This document shows, piece by piece, positions 34,983 through 45,107 of a DNA stretch of 64,000 bases; the first letter of the stretch is position 1, and the number at the start of each line of letters is the position of its first letter. Position numbers and translations under genes: made by a program. A model generated the notes under the pieces. It was not told the DNA's origin, did no database searches, and was given only the letters and a program-made list of their open reading frames with translations. Location: assembly GCA_019359045.1 (NCBI GenBank), contig JAHHIA010000001.1:1-64000 (forward strand), in the 5' to 3' direction. Source of the stretch: Scytolyngbya sp. HA4215-MV1. Lineage in GTDB: Bacteria; Cyanobacteriota; Cyanobacteriia; Leptolyngbyales; Leptolyngbyaceae.

Positions 34983-36010
34983 AGCAAATTCTCAACACAC
35001 TTTATGTTCAAACACAGGGAACCTATTTGCGGTTAGATCACGATACCCTCAAGCTAGAAGTAGAACGTGAAACTAAATTTCAAATTCCGCTGCATCATTT
35101 GGGAGGGATCGTTGCATTTGGCAATGTTTTGGTCAGTCCCTTTCTGATTCACCGTTGTGCAGAAGATGGGCGTAGCTTCGTTTGGTTATCAGAATATGGC
35201 AAATTTCAAGCCCGATTAGCGGGAGCAACGACAGGCAATGTTTTGCTGCGACGATCGCAACATGAAGCCCTAAGTCGTGCCGATGCAACCCTGCTCATTG
35301 CTCGCTATATTGTTGCGGGCAAGCTCCAAAATGCGCGGAATATTCTGATGCGTGCGGCTCGTGAAGCAGATACAGAAGACGATCGCAATGCTCTGTCCCA
35401 GGCTGCCAAAATTCATGCTGAGTCGATTCGCAGTACTGAAACGGCACCCAATCTGGATAAGTTGCGGGGAATTGAAGGGTATGCAGCCAAGTCGTATTTT
35501 GCAGCCTTTACTCATATGATTCGGACTAATCGGGCTGCGTTTGCATTGACTGAGCGTTCCAGAAGACCACCCCGCGATCCCATTAATGCGTTGCTTTCGT
35601 TTGTCTATACGCTCCTGGTTGGGGAATGTATTGCAGCCTGTGAAAGTGTTGGGCTAGACCCTCAGATGGGCTTTCTCCATGCGCTCCGTCCGGGCAGACC
35701 AGCGCTGGCATTAGATCTCATGGAAGAACTCCGTGCGCCGTTGGCAGATAGATTGGTTCTCACTTTGATCAACCGTAACCAAATTCAGCCAGATGACTTT
35801 GTGGAAAGACCAGGGGGCGCGATCTATCTCAAAGATGAGGCTCGAAAGACTTTACTGACTGCCTATCAGAAACGCAAACAAGAGGAAATTACTCATTTGA
35901 TTGCAGAATCTAAAGCTCCGTTGGGTTTGGTCTGTCACATCCAGGCACGGTTGTTGGCGAGACATCTCAGAGGCGATGTGCCGAGTTACCAGCCGTTTAT
36001 TCAACGCTAA
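34979..36010 (+). CDS. cas1: CRISPR integrase Cas1 (type I-C)
   Basis: The 343-residue protein begins MKQILNTLYVQTQGTYLRLD as type I-C Cas1 proteins do. The metal-binding Glu lies in KLRGIEGYAAKSYFAAF, the His in MGFLHALRPGRPALALDLME and the Asp in LDLMEELRAPLADRL. Cas1 inserts new spacers at the leader end as a complex with Cas2. The stop is 18 bases before cas2. All expected catalytic residues are present. Confidence 0.96.
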   Translation: MKQILNTLYVQTQGTYLRLDHDTLKLEVERETKFQIPLHHLGGIVAFGNVLVSPFLIHRCAEDGRSFVWLSEYGKFQARLAGATTGNVLLRRSQHEALSRADATLLIARYIVAGKLQNARNILMRAAREADTEDDRNALSQAAKIHAESIRSTETAPNLDKLRGIEGYAAKSYFAAFTHMIRTNRAAFALTERSRRPPRDPINALLSFVYTLLVGECIAACESVGLDPQMGFLHALRPGRPALALDLMEELRAPLADRLVLTLINRNQIQPDDFVERPGGAIYLKDEARKTLLTAYQKRKQEEITHLIAESKAPLGLVCHIQARLLARHLRGDVPSYQPFIQR

Positions 36011-36028
36011 CTCTTTGGTGGCTAAGGT

Positions 36029-36319
36029 ATGGATGTTTTGATTACTTATGACGTAAACACTGAGACTTCTGAGGGGCGGCGCCGATTACGCAAGGTGGCT
36101 ACTGTTTGTAAGAATTATGGGCAACGTGTGCAGTTGTCGGTTTTTGAGTGTCGTGTGAATGAGGCTCAGTATGAGGCTCTCCGTGCTCAGTTGGTTGGCA
36201 TTATTGATGCAAAAGTTGATAATCTTCGGTTCTATCGATTGCCTGCACCCAGAGGGAAGTACATTGAGCATTTTGGGGTAGATCATTACACTGATTTCGA
36301 TGAACCCTTGGTTCTCTGA
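36029..36319 (+). CDS. cas2: CRISPR adaptation protein Cas2
   Basis: This 96-residue ferredoxin-fold protein begins MDVLITYDVNTETSEGRRRL and continues LRKVATVCKNYGQRVQLSVF, the standard Cas2 core, with the conserved Asp after the first strand (ITYDV). It dimerises between two Cas1 dimers. It ends the operon; the leader and array follow immediately on the same strand. Length is normal. Confidence 0.96.
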   Translation: MDVLITYDVNTETSEGRRRLRKVATVCKNYGQRVQLSVFECRVNEAQYEALRAQLVGIIDAKVDNLRFYRLPAPRGKYIEHFGVDHYTDFDEPLVL

Positions 36320-36493
36320 CCACAGCGCGAACCTCTAGTGAGGGGTAAAATGCCGGGAGGTTCGCGATCCTTATTTGGTAGGACTTTGAGATGTTTCAAT
36401 CTATTCATTCTAATGAAGTCTAGGTTCGGTCAGCCCCAGTTCGCGCAATTGCTATCTCAACTCCTTATCCAGCAAGGATTTGCTAAACTGGCC
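36320..36493 (+). promoter_or_regulatory. CRISPR leader
   Basis: These 174 bases join cas2 to the first repeat. A perfect ten-base inverted repeat CGCGAACCTC (36326-36335) and GAGGTTCGCG (36357-36366) flanks a 21-base middle. The rest is A/T-richer and lies upstream of the conserved repeat end, so it should hold the array promoter and the integration-guiding sequence. No gene is supported here. Confidence 0.75.
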
Positions 36494-38542
36494 GTAGCGC
36501 CCAGCCTCCGGGCTGGGTGAGGATTGGAACAGAAAACCAAATTGGTATCTACCAACGAAAAAGAATGTAGCGCCCAGCCTCCGGGCTGGGTGAGGATTGG
36601 AACCTCACTTCCGTCTTATACTTGGAGAATTTGGTTCTGTAGCGCCCAGCCTCCGGGCTGGGTGAGGATTGGAACACCGTCTGATACGTAATCAACTCGT
36701 TTATCAATCGTAGCGCCCAGCCTCCGGGCTGGGTGAGGATTGGAACCACGACCCCTACGGGAGCTTGCTGGATGGTTACACCAGTAGCGCCCAGCCTCCG
36801 GGCTGGGTGAGGATTGGAACGTAAACTACACTACCGTTTACCGTTACACGATAACGTAGCGCCCAGCCTCCGGGCTGGGTGAGGATTGGAACTTCAATCG
36901 CAACTCACGCACCGTTTTCAACTACGTAGCGCCCAGCCTCCGGGCTGGGTGAGGATTGGAACAATTAACGTATAACCGTTATTAGATCTCATTTTTAGTA
37001 GCGCCCAGCCTCCGGGCTGGGTGAGGATTGGAACTTGAGATGATCGTCTCCATTCTCATTCGATCACGTAGCGCCCAGCCTCCGGGCTGGGTGAGGATTG
37101 GAACAACGAAACAAAAGGAGTACTGACTGAGATTGGAGTAGCGCCCAGCCTCCGGGCTGGGTGAGGATTGGAACATCTATGAGTCGGATGAATTCCGATA
37201 TGCCGATGTAGCGCCCAGCCTCCGGGCTGGGTGAGGATTGGAACACTGCAAACAAACTCCAAAATCGGGCTTGAATCAATCGTAGCGCCCAGCCTCCGGG
37301 CTGGGTGAGGATTGGAACCGAATTTCAATAGAGCTTACTCGTCTTAAGTCGTAGCGCCCAGCCTCCGGGCTGGGTGAGGATTGGAACCATGGACATCCTG
37401 AGACTTCGTTAGCGATCGCCGTAGCGCCCAGCCTCCGGGCTGGGTGAGGATTGGAACTAAAGCTCAAACCCTGCAAATCTCAATAAAATGAGGTAGCGCC
37501 CAGCCTCCGGGCTGGGTGAGGATTGGAACCAATACCGCTTGCCTGATGTGGTAAGAACGATCGCCCGTAGCGCCCAGCCTCCGGGCTGGGTGAGGATTGG
37601 AACAAAAAATAGAGATGCCGATAGAGCAGTGGCGCACTAGAGTAGCGCCCAGCCTCCGGGCTGGGTGAGGATTGGAACGAGAAGTTGGGCGGAGAGATGC
37701 TTGGCAATTTACGAGTAGCGCCCAGCCTCCGGGCTGGGTGAGGATTGGAACTGTAACCATCTTCTAACCTGTGAGCTTGCATGTCGTAGCGCCCAGCCTC
37801 CGGGCTGGGTGAGGATTGGAACTACAAGCTGCTTGTTTACATTGGGTCTGCCTTTGATGTAGCGCCCAGCCTCCGGGCTGGGTGAGGATTGGAACTTTTT
37901 AAGCCTCGCCTGTTCTTGCCCGGTTGCGGGTAGCGCCCAGCCTCCGGGCTGGGTGAGGATTGGAACTGCTAATGCTTGTACGGCAGATTCAGCAAAAATG
38001 CGTGGTGTAGCGCCCAGCCTCCGGGCTGGGTGAGGATTGGAACTCTTTAGCGATCGTTGACATTTGCACACCGAGTAATGTAGCGCCCAGCCTCCGGGCT
38101 GGGTGAGGATTGGAACTTCAGTTGCCATTCAGCAATCCGAGCTTGCTCGTTGTAGCGCCCAGCCTCCGGGCTGGGTGAGGATTGGAACGGTGATAAAGCC
38201 GTAGAAAAACCTGTATCCGTACGTAGCGCCCAGCCTCCGGGCTGGGTGAGGATTGGAACTAGAAAATCTGACCACCAAGAGAGACGAGGGCATGTAGCGC
38301 CCAGCCTCCGGGCTGGGTGAGGATTGGAACTTTGTGAGTACGATCGCCCCCGTTATCGAGTCCATGTAGCGCCCAGCCTCCGCGCTGGGTGAGGATTGGA
38401 ACTGCTCATTCATGCACTCACCATTTTTACTACTGAAGTAGCGCCCAGCCTCCGGGCTGGGTGAGGATTGGAACACTTGCGCGGGTTTGAGCGATCGCAC
38501 GGGACGTAGCGCCCAGCCTCCGGGCTGGGTGAGGATTGGAAC
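36494..38542 (+). CRISPR. Type I-C CRISPR array, 29 repeats and 28 spacers
   Basis: A 37-base repeat starts GTAGCGCCCAGCC, has the tetraloop TCCG and ends GGCTGGGTGAGGATTGGAAC. CCCAGCC and GGCTGGG form a seven-pair stem suited to Cas5c cleavage, which would leave a handle near the terminal AGGATTGGAAC. Repeats start at 36494, 36567, 36639, 36710 and so on to 38506. Spacers are 31 to 40 bases, mostly 33-36. Only repeat 27 (38366) differs, with C for the first G after the loop. The adjacent cas2 and the sequence order place the leader on the left and the oldest spacers on the right. Confidence 0.98.
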
Positions 38543-38806
38543 TGCGATCCGATCGCGGTAATAGGGAGTTTTACCTTACGATCGCGCCTCGCCTCATTTA
38601 GAAACCCTATCCCAATAAACCCAGTATTTTTCCGAGTCATCAGTACCTTGAAACCCTTTACGATCGCCCACCCAGCGATCGTTTTTTCATGCCAGTCCAA
38701 CCAGAGATAGTCCGTTTTGAATAGATTGAACCTACGCCAGTGCCATGCTGACGGACGATCGTCCCTGGGTACTCGATCGGCTTCAGCAGTTTTGGGACGA
38801 TAAGCC
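38543..38806. other. Region between array and second Uma2 gene
   Basis: About 260 bases rich in HIP1-like CGATCG sites. A minus-strand frame (from ATG 38808, MAYRPKTAEADRVPRDDRPS) runs into the array and lacks a natural end, so it is not called. No terminator or repeat copy is seen. It may be remnant coding sequence, perhaps of the lost front part of the next gene. Confidence 0.4.
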
Positions 38807-39271
38807 ATGAACTCCAAAACCGCTTCTCGTCTTAGACTAAAGCTCGGAACCTTCGCCAACCCTCGCTTATGGTTCACTCCTCGACCAAACCTCTATCTCT
38901 GGAGGGCAGTAAAGCTGACGCGCCATGGCAAAGACTGGGTCCCCGTCCCTGATTTGCTCTATGTCTCTCATGAGCGCTTGCCTGCTGACTGGATGCAGAA
39001 TGAAGCCTGCCCAATTTCGCCTGACCTGGTAGTTGAGATCGTTCCTCCGGGGCAAACTTTTGGCGAGATGACTGAAAAAGCCACAGATTATCTGGCAGCT
39101 GGAGTTCTACGAGTTTGGGTAGTTAATTCTCAAGCCAAAAGCGTGACTGTATTTGTGCCAGAATCCCTGCCCCAAACCTATCGAGAAAATCGGACGATCG
39201 CAGATCCCCTCTTTCTTGATCTGACACTCACCGCTGAGCAACTCTTTCAACCCACCGGAGTACTGGGCTAA
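38807..39271 (+). CDS. Uma2-family protein, probably N-terminally truncated
   Basis: The frame encodes 154 residues. The last 110 are clear Uma2: DWVPVPDLLYVSHERLPADW, SPDLVVEIVPPGQTFGEMTE, KATDYLAAGVLRVWVVNSQA, with the candidate nuclease Asp, Glu and Glu-x-Lys in place. The usual family length is about 190-200, and the first 45 residues (MNSKTASRLRLKLGTFANPR) do not look like the normal start, so a front portion may be missing or altered next to the array end. It is the second Uma2 gene around this CRISPR locus. Confidence 0.75.
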   Translation: MNSKTASRLRLKLGTFANPRLWFTPRPNLYLWRAVKLTRHGKDWVPVPDLLYVSHERLPADWMQNEACPISPDLVVEIVPPGQTFGEMTEKATDYLAAGVLRVWVVNSQAKSVTVFVPESLPQTYRENRTIADPLFLDLTLTAEQLFQPTGVLG

Positions 39272-39324
39272 AAGGCTTTTTGCCCACCTCTAATACATAC
39301 AAGCTCGATTACATACAAGCTCGA

Positions 39325-39655
39325 TCGCCTCAAAAACTAGATCGAATGCCTTAAAAACAATATCGAAGACCTCCAAAATAATATCGAAGACCTCCGAAAC
39401 CATTTTGATCGTCTCCAAAACAACATCGAAGACGTCCAAAACGAGTTCTATCGCCTCCGAAACCATTTCGATCGTCTCCGAAACGAGTTCGAATGCCTTA
39501 AAAACCATTTCGATCGCCTCCGAAACCATTTCGATCGCCTCCAAAACAATATCGAAGACCTCCGAAACGAGTTCTATCGCCTCCGAAACCATTTCGAAGA
39601 CCTCCGAAACGAGTTCTATCGCCTTCAAAACAAGTCCAAAGGCTTCCGAAATGAC
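39325..39655. repeat. 21-bp minisatellite encoding heptad-like repeats
   Basis: About 15 degenerate 21-base units tile this region with cores such as CGAAACCATTTCGATCG and CAAAACAATATCGAAGACC. Because 21 is a multiple of three, several frames stay open. The minus strand gives a 112-residue frame (39290-39628, TTG start) of EAIEMVS/EVFDIVL heptads. A plus-strand frame without a start codon reads NHFDRLR and NEFYRLR units with coiled-coil spacing. I cannot say which, if either, is translated. It ends 20 bases before tRNA-Val. Confidence 0.8.
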
Positions 39656-39674
39656 TTCGTTATCCAGGAACTAA

Positions 39675-39748
<74 letters not shown>

Positions 39749-40144
39749 AAACCGAATCTCAACATACCACAAATTGAAAAATGAGCGCAAATTTCGGGTC
39801 AATTTTCTGGTTTGGGATTGCGGATTAGATTCAGACCGACCATTTGGCAGTAGGGGCGCGCGGCATTTGGCAGGTCAATTCTGCAACCCTTACCAGGATT
39901 TTTGCCCAATGCTACGCCCTTACCCAATTCCATCGGGTTTAGTTTCCATTCCTTTGCTGCCTTAACCTTGCCCATTTCCTGCCCAAAAGATCCTCAAACA
40001 CAGCACCAACTTGGTAGCAAGGCTTACCATTACAGCCTTCCAGCGAGTTCTTAATCTATTCTTCCAGGTAATTCAGAAACGATCGGGCTACCCTGAAGGG
40101 GAGATTCCGACAGTCCCGCACTTACAGAGTTGGCAGAAAGTCTT
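39749..40144. other. Intergenic region upstream of gnd
   Basis: Nearly 400 bases between tRNA-Val and gnd. A 74-codon frame at 39741-39965 starts inside the tRNA and is rejected. No repeat, RNA or strong promoter was recognised. It must hold the gnd promoter. Confidence 0.4.
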
Positions 40145-41569
40145 ATGGCACAAAGCTTTGGTGTAATTGGTCTTGCCGTTATGGGAGAAAACCTGGCACT
40201 CAACGTTGAGCGCAATGGGTTTCCCGTCGCCGTGTATAACCGTAGTCGCGAGAAAACAGATGCCTTTATGGCGAATCGGGCAGGCGGTAAAAATGTAAAA
40301 GCAGCCTATACCCTGGAAGAATTTGTTGCCTCGTTGGAGCGTCCCCGCAAGATTTTGATCATGGTGAAAGCAGGTGCCCCAGTTGATTCCACGATCGAAC
40401 AACTCAAACCCCTGCTCGACGAAGGTGACATTCTCATCGATGGCGGTAACTCCCTCTTTACCGACACTGAACGCCGCGCCCACGACTTAGAAGCTGCCAA
40501 ATTCACTTTTATTGGCATGGGCGTGAGTGGTGGCGAAGAAGGTGCGCTCAACGGTCCCAGCCTCATGCCTGGTGGCACCCAGGCTGCCTACCAATTTCTG
40601 GAACCCATCCTGACTAAAATTGCGGCACAGGTGGATGATGGTCCCTGTGTGACCTATATCGGTCCCGGTGGGGCAGGGCACTATGTCAAAATGGTGCACA
40701 ACGGCATTGAGTATGGCGACATGCAACTGATTGCCGAAGCCTACGACTTACTCAAAAGCGTGTTGGGCTTAAATGCAGCCCGGTTGCACGAAATCTTTAC
40801 CGAGTGGAACAATACTCCTGAACTCAATTCTTACTTGATTGAAATCACCGCCGATGTTTTCAAAAAGATCGACCCGGATACAGGATTACCCCTAGTCGAT
40901 CTGATCATGGATGCCGCTGGACAAAAGGGCACTGGACGTTGGACGGTGAACGATGCGCTAGAAATTGGTGTTTCCATTCCTACGATTATTGCAGCGGTGA
41001 ATGCTCGGATTATTTCTTCTTACAAATCTGAGCGGATGGAAGCGGCACAGGTTTTGTCGGGTCCCAATGCCCAGTTTGAGGGCGATGTCGAAGCCTTTGT
41101 GAACAAAGTGCGGGATGCGCTCTATTGTTCAAAGATGTGCTCCTATGCTCAGGGGATGGCGTTACTGAGCAAGGCTTCCAGTACCTACAACTTCAATCTC
41201 AACTTGGGTGAATGTGCTCGGATCTGGAAAGGCGGTTGCATTATCCGGGCAGGCTTCTTGAACAAGATTAAGCACGCCTTTGATGAAAATCCAAGTCTGC
41301 CGAATTTGCTGATGGCTCCCGAATTCAAGCAAACGATTCTGGATAAGCAAGAGGCATGGCGTGAGGTAGTGGCAACAGCAGCGAAGTTAGGGATTGCCAT
41401 CCCAGCGTTCAGTGCGTCGTTAGATTACTTTGATAGCTATCGCCGCGATCGCCTGCCCCAAAACCTCACCCAGGCGCAGCGCGACTACTTTGGCGCGCAC
41501 ACCTACGAGCGGATCGACAAAGCAGGCGTGTTCCATACAGAGTGGATGAAGGAAGAGGTCGCAGTATAA
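40145..41569 (+). CDS. gnd: 6-phosphogluconate dehydrogenase, decarboxylating
   Basis: The ATG at 40145 (five codons after an in-frame TTG) starts [20 protein letters not shown] and gives 474 residues. NADP binding: [18 protein letters not shown]; substrate and catalytic motifs: [59 protein letters not shown] and the C-terminal tail near [20 protein letters not shown]. It oxidises 6-phosphogluconate to ribulose 5-phosphate with CO2 release and NADPH, the last step of the oxidative pentose phosphate pathway used by cyanobacteria in the dark. It stands alone; a very strong hairpin follows. Confidence 0.97.
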   Translation: MAQSFGVIGLAVMGENLALNVERNGFPVAVYNRSREKTDAFMANRAGGKNVKAAYTLEEFVASLERPRKILIMVKAGAPVDSTIEQLKPLLDEGDILIDGGNSLFTDTERRAHDLEAAKFTFIGMGVSGGEEGALNGPSLMPGGTQAAYQFLEPILTKIAAQVDDGPCVTYIGPGGAGHYVKMVHNGIEYGDMQLIAEAYDLLKSVLGLNAARLHEIFTEWNNTPELNSYLIEITADVFKKIDPDTGLPLVDLIMDAAGQKGTGRWTVNDALEIGVSIPTIIAAVNARIISSYKSERMEAAQVLSGPNAQFEGDVEAFVNKVRDALYCSKMCSYAQGMALLSKASSTYNFNLNLGECARIWKGGCIIRAGFLNKIKHAFDENPSLPNLLMAPEFKQTILDKQEAWREVVATAAKLGIAIPAFSASLDYFDSYRRDRLPQNLTQAQRDYFGAHTYERIDKAGVFHTEWMKEEVAV

Positions 41570-41603
41570 CTTTCTGACGATTAGCGAGGGAACAGAGGCA
41601 GAA

Positions 41604-41641
41604 CCTGGGTCACGAGAGCGTTCATGGTCTCGTGACCCAGG
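41604..41641. terminator. Strong hairpin between convergent gnd and cyclase genes
   Basis: CCTGGGTCACGAGA (41604-41617) and TCTCGTGACCCAGG (41628-41641) pair perfectly over 14 bases with a ten-base loop. It lies between two convergent genes, so it probably terminates or protects both transcripts. Confidence 0.7.
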
Positions 41642-41718
41642 CTGTGTCTGGGCTGCACATGCTTCATCTCTCTGCGTCCTCGTGGTCCCTGCGTGCCCTG
41701 CTCTGTTTCCCCTTTGCC

Positions 41719-42462
41719 TCAGGGTACAAACGCCAACACCGAAACTGGTGACCCAGACCCGCCTTGCAGCGGCAATCGCCCGATCGCCAAAGTTGTCCCG
41801 ATCGCTGGCAATCGATCTAGATTATTCAAACATTCCAAGACAATGCCCTGTTGTGCCAGGACTAAGCGATTAGTAGAAAAATGGGTGTCTATGCCTGGAT
41901 CAACGCCATGGGTATCTGTACCAACACCTGCGATCGCCCGCTGCTCCAGCAAGAACTGAGTCACTTCTACCCCAAACCCAGGGAAGTGGGCAATGCCGCG
42001 ATCGTCCAGATTGAGAAAGGCTGCTGGATCGTGCCACTTGGCTTGCCACCCGGTATAGAGCAATACCAGACTTCCTGCTGACAGCCTGCCGCACTGCTGC
42101 TCCCAGATATGCCAGTCTGCTAGCGTTAGCTCGTAATCCAAATTGTGGCGGGATGCTTCACAGCAATTGACCACACAGGCAGATACCACCAGCGATGCAG
42201 CGGGATAGGCATCAATCCCCGGTGCATCCCGAAAGAAACTATTGGGCGCATTCATATGAGTCGCGCTATGTTCGCCCATGGCAAATCGGCGCAAAAAGTA
42301 GCCTTCGCGATCGATCTGGGCAACTGGCTCCAGGACAATATCAGGATCTCCCCCCCAGCGGGGAATGTTGGCATGAATAGGGTGACTCAAGTCCACGATT
42401 TGCCGGTAAGAAATTTTTTGTTGCAAAATTCTCTCATCTTCCGGATTATCAATTGTTTTCAT
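41719..42462 (-). CDS. Cyclase-family metal hydrolase (kynurenine-formamidase-like)
   Basis: The 247-residue protein contains IVDLSHPIHANIPRWGGDPD, then the metal motif in GEHSATHMNAPNSFF, and later GVGTDTHGVDPG, which match PF04199. Family members hydrolyse amide or ester bonds with a metal centre; formamidase of the kynurenine path is the best-known example. The usual HxGTHxD reads H-S-A-T-H-M-N here, with Asn replacing the Asp ligand, so activity may differ. The start ATG at 42462 is followed by an acidic N-terminus. It converges on gnd and is divergent from the FHA protein. Confidence 0.85.
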   Translation of the reverse strand: MKTIDNPEDERILQQKISYRQIVDLSHPIHANIPRWGGDPDIVLEPVAQIDREGYFLRRFAMGEHSATHMNAPNSFFRDAPGIDAYPAASLVVSACVVNCCEASRHNLDYELTLADWHIWEQQCGRLSAGSLVLLYTGWQAKWHDPAAFLNLDDRGIAHFPGFGVEVTQFLLEQRAIAGVGTDTHGVDPGIDTHFSTNRLVLAQQGIVLECLNNLDRLPAIGTTLAIGRLPLQGGSGSPVSVLAFVP

Positions 42463-42597
42463 GAATTTCCATCAAAGTATCGCAGACTTGCGTTACGGCA
42501 AATCCTGCTCCGGGCACTCTAACTGAATCTTTAGACACTGACATAAATCGGATCTCCCATTGTCAATCGTGATACCCAGCCCTAGAGGAACCACGAA

Positions 42598-43266
42598 ATG
42601 AGTTCAGAAGCAGATTTTCAAGAAAGCCGTTTGGATACCCTGACGGAAATCTTTCAAGCCCCCTCGGTGCTTAAACCCAACCAAACCGCAGCCGAACAAC
42701 TCAGCCAAGAATTTGCTGGAGAACTGGATGCTGAAAGTATTGAAGCTTCTCTCGCACGTGCTTCTACGGTCATTCTCGATCTGCCTTCTGACGAGGTACC
42801 GTCTCCCGACCCAGTGCCCGCTACCTCTCCCATGCCCAAGTATTATGTGCAAGGTTTGGTGCAAGGGCAGCAAATGTGTTTAATTACCAATTTGGTGGGT
42901 CACGAATCGCAGTTACTCTTACAACCGCAAGGGGTTTGGGCGATCGGACGCAACCGTGAAGCGGCGATCTCGCTCCAGGACCCAATGATGTCCCGTCGTC
43001 ATGCCGTCATTCAATATGTGCAGGACGAAGGCTTTTTCCTCGTGGATTTAAACAGTATGAATGGCACCTTTATTAACGGTAGCAAGGTGCAACATCGCCA
43101 AGCGTTGCAAGATGGTGATGTGGTTTTGATGGGCAATATTGCTTTTACTTTCTTTGTCAGCCGCAAGGTGAGATCGCTGCCTGCTATCCATTCTGAGGTC
43201 TTAGCCCGGTTAAATGCAGCCGAACCTCGCTCTCTGGAATTTGTCGATTATTTGGCATTTGAGTAG
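42598..43266 (+). CDS. FHA-domain protein
   Basis: The 222-residue protein has a disordered, acidic N-terminal half and a forkhead-associated domain at about residues 95-195: GVWAIGRNREAAISLQDPMM, SRRHAVIQYV, FFLVDLNSMNGTFINGSKV and LQDGDVVLMGN. The Arg, Ser, His and Asn residues that bind phosphothreonine are in place. It should recognise proteins phosphorylated by Ser/Thr kinases. No kinase lies beside it. AGAGGAACC upstream supports the start ATG at 42598. Confidence 0.88.
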   Translation: MSSEADFQESRLDTLTEIFQAPSVLKPNQTAAEQLSQEFAGELDAESIEASLARASTVILDLPSDEVPSPDPVPATSPMPKYYVQGLVQGQQMCLITNLVGHESQLLLQPQGVWAIGRNREAAISLQDPMMSRRHAVIQYVQDEGFFLVDLNSMNGTFINGSKVQHRQALQDGDVVLMGNIAFTFFVSRKVRSLPAIHSEVLARLNAAEPRSLEFVDYLAFE

Positions 43267-43283
43267 GATAACCGAGTGAATTG

Positions 43284-44759
43284 CTAAAACTGACGGGTCC
43301 AATCTTGCCAACGTTCAACAATCACTTTAGTTTGCGTAAAAAACTCGATCGCTTGCTGCCCTTGCCCATGCAAATCGCCAAAGAAACTATCTTTCCAACC
43401 GCTGAACGGAAAGAAAGCCATGGGCGCAGCCACCCCAATATTGATGCCAATGTTCCCTGCTTCTGCCTCGTAGCGAAATTTGCGTGCTGCCGCTCCACTG
43501 CTGGTGAAAAGACAGGCCATGTTGCCATACTGACCTCGATTGACCAGAGCGATCGCGGCTTCAATCGTGTCTAAGTGAATCAAGCTGAGAACCGGACCAA
43601 AAATTTCAGTTTTGGCAATTTGCCCTTCTGGGTCAACATTTTGTAGAACGGTGGGTCGGAGAAAATTGCCTTGCTCATAGCCCGGAATCACCGGATGACG
43701 ACCATCGACCAATACCGTCGCACCTTCTGCCACCCCCTGTTGAATCAGTCCCTCAATGCGGGTCTTACTTTGGGGCGTAATCACAGGTCCCATTTGAACC
43801 CCGGCATTTAATCCAAAACCCACCTGCCGAGACTCAGCCGCTGCCACCATTGCGTCTGTAAACAACTGGCGGGCTGAGCCGACCGTGATCGCTACTGATG
43901 CAGCCAAACAGCGCTGTCCGGCGCAGCCAAATGCACTATCAGCCATAATGCGGGTAGTCATGTCGATATCGGCATCGGGCAGCACAATCACGGGATTTTT
44001 GGCTCCTCCTTGACACTGAGCACGTTTACCATTGGCAGCCGCTCGGCTATAGACGTAGCGGGCAACTGGCGTTGAGCCAACAAAACTAATAGCGCGGATG
44101 GTCGGATGATCCAGAATTGCGTCTACCACTTGTTTAGAACCATTGACCAGGTTGAGCACGCCAGCTGGAAGCCCTGTTTTCTCCAAGAGTTGAAAAACCT
44201 TGTGCATCGTCAAGGGGACTCGTTCAGAAGGTTTGATGATGCAGGTATTGCCACAGGCGATCGCATAAGGCATAAACCAAAAAGGAATCATGCCCGGAAA
44301 GTTAAACGGTGCGATGATGGCAGTGACCCCAATGGGTTGCCGGATCATAAACTCATCAATGCCTCTGGCGATGTCTTCAGAGGTGTAACCCTGCATCAGG
44401 ATAGGAATACCGCAGGCAATTTCAACATTTTCGATCGCCCGTCGCAGTTCTCCTTGCGATTCTGTCAGAGTTTTGCCGCACTCCAGCGTAATCGTTCGTG
44501 CCAGATCGTCAATATTTTCTTCTAATAAAATTTTGAGTTGAAAGAGAAATTGGACGCGATCGGTGGCGGGAGTTCGTCGCCAGGACTGAAAAGCATTGGC
44601 TGCAGCCTGCGCTGCCTGATCTAGTTCAACCATCGATGAGAGCGGAACCCTTGCCAGAACTTCGGCAGTGGCTGGGTTCGTTACCTCCAAAGCGTCGGAA
44701 GTACTCGCAGCAGTCCACACTCCATTAATGTAATTTTGCAGCACGGTCAAGGATTCCAT
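43284..44759 (-). CDS. mmsA: CoA-acylating methylmalonate-semialdehyde dehydrogenase
   Basis: The ATG at 44759 gives 491 residues starting [15 protein letters not shown]. Aldehyde dehydrogenase motifs are [37 protein letters not shown] and [14 protein letters not shown], with the catalytic Cys in [24 protein letters not shown], with Gly-Gly where most relatives have Glu, marks the CoA-dependent MMSDH branch. It converts methylmalonate or malonate semialdehyde to propionyl- or acetyl-CoA in valine or inositol breakdown. No other pathway genes are adjacent. It converges with the FHA gene at 18 bases. Confidence 0.9.
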   Translation of the reverse strand: MESLTVLQNYINGVWTAASTSDALEVTNPATAEVLARVPLSSMVELDQAAQAAANAFQSWRRTPATDRVQFLFQLKILLEENIDDLARTITLECGKTLTESQGELRRAIENVEIACGIPILMQGYTSEDIARGIDEFMIRQPIGVTAIIAPFNFPGMIPFWFMPYAIACGNTCIIKPSERVPLTMHKVFQLLEKTGLPAGVLNLVNGSKQVVDAILDHPTIRAISFVGSTPVARYVYSRAAANGKRAQCQGGAKNPVIVLPDADIDMTTRIMADSAFGCAGQRCLAASVAITVGSARQLFTDAMVAAAESRQVGFGLNAGVQMGPVITPQSKTRIEGLIQQGVAEGATVLVDGRHPVIPGYEQGNFLRPTVLQNVDPEGQIAKTEIFGPVLSLIHLDTIEAAIALVNRGQYGNMACLFTSSGAAARKFRYEAEAGNIGINIGVAAPMAFFPFSGWKDSFFGDLHGQGQQAIEFFTQTKVIVERWQDWTRQF

Positions 44760-45107
44760 CGGTTTCAAACATCAGTTTTGAGGTGATAATAGCGTTTCTT
44801 CCAGCGATTGGCAGGTCATCAATGAAAAATTAGGGCAGTGGTGAAGGTCGAGATTGGGATTAAGGTGGGTTGGTAAGGCAATCCGTAATATCAGGAGTGC
44901 AATCAACCCTGTTCAAGCAACTGCTAAAGTATCCTGATTGACCAGCCCTGCCGACTTGGTACATCCCAACACAATCCAGTCCCCCACCTTCCCCTAAGCT
45001 AGAACAAGATTTGACAACCCATATTTGACGAACCCTAGATTTTAGTGTTGGCATGGATTCAATCTAAAATCTAAAATCCGCAAGCTAAAATCCACAATCC
45101 AAACATC
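44760..45107. other. Intergenic region with STRR heptamers
   Basis: This region separates the divergent mmsA and malic-enzyme genes. 45055-45100 contains AATCTAAAATCTAAAATCC-type heptamers, the short tandemly repeated repetitive sequences common in filamentous cyanobacteria. They end eight bases before the malic enzyme ATG. No gene is seen. Confidence 0.6.

Noticed and set aside
36549-38500. Many minus-strand frames within the CRISPR array
   Set aside because: They are translations of the 37-base repeat and spacers (recurring SNPHPARRLGAT or FQSSPSPEAGRY) and not genes.
38598-38808. Minus-strand frame MAYRPKTAEADRVPRDDRPS
   Set aside because: It has no natural stop before the array and reads through repeats; it may be a remnant but cannot be supported as a gene.
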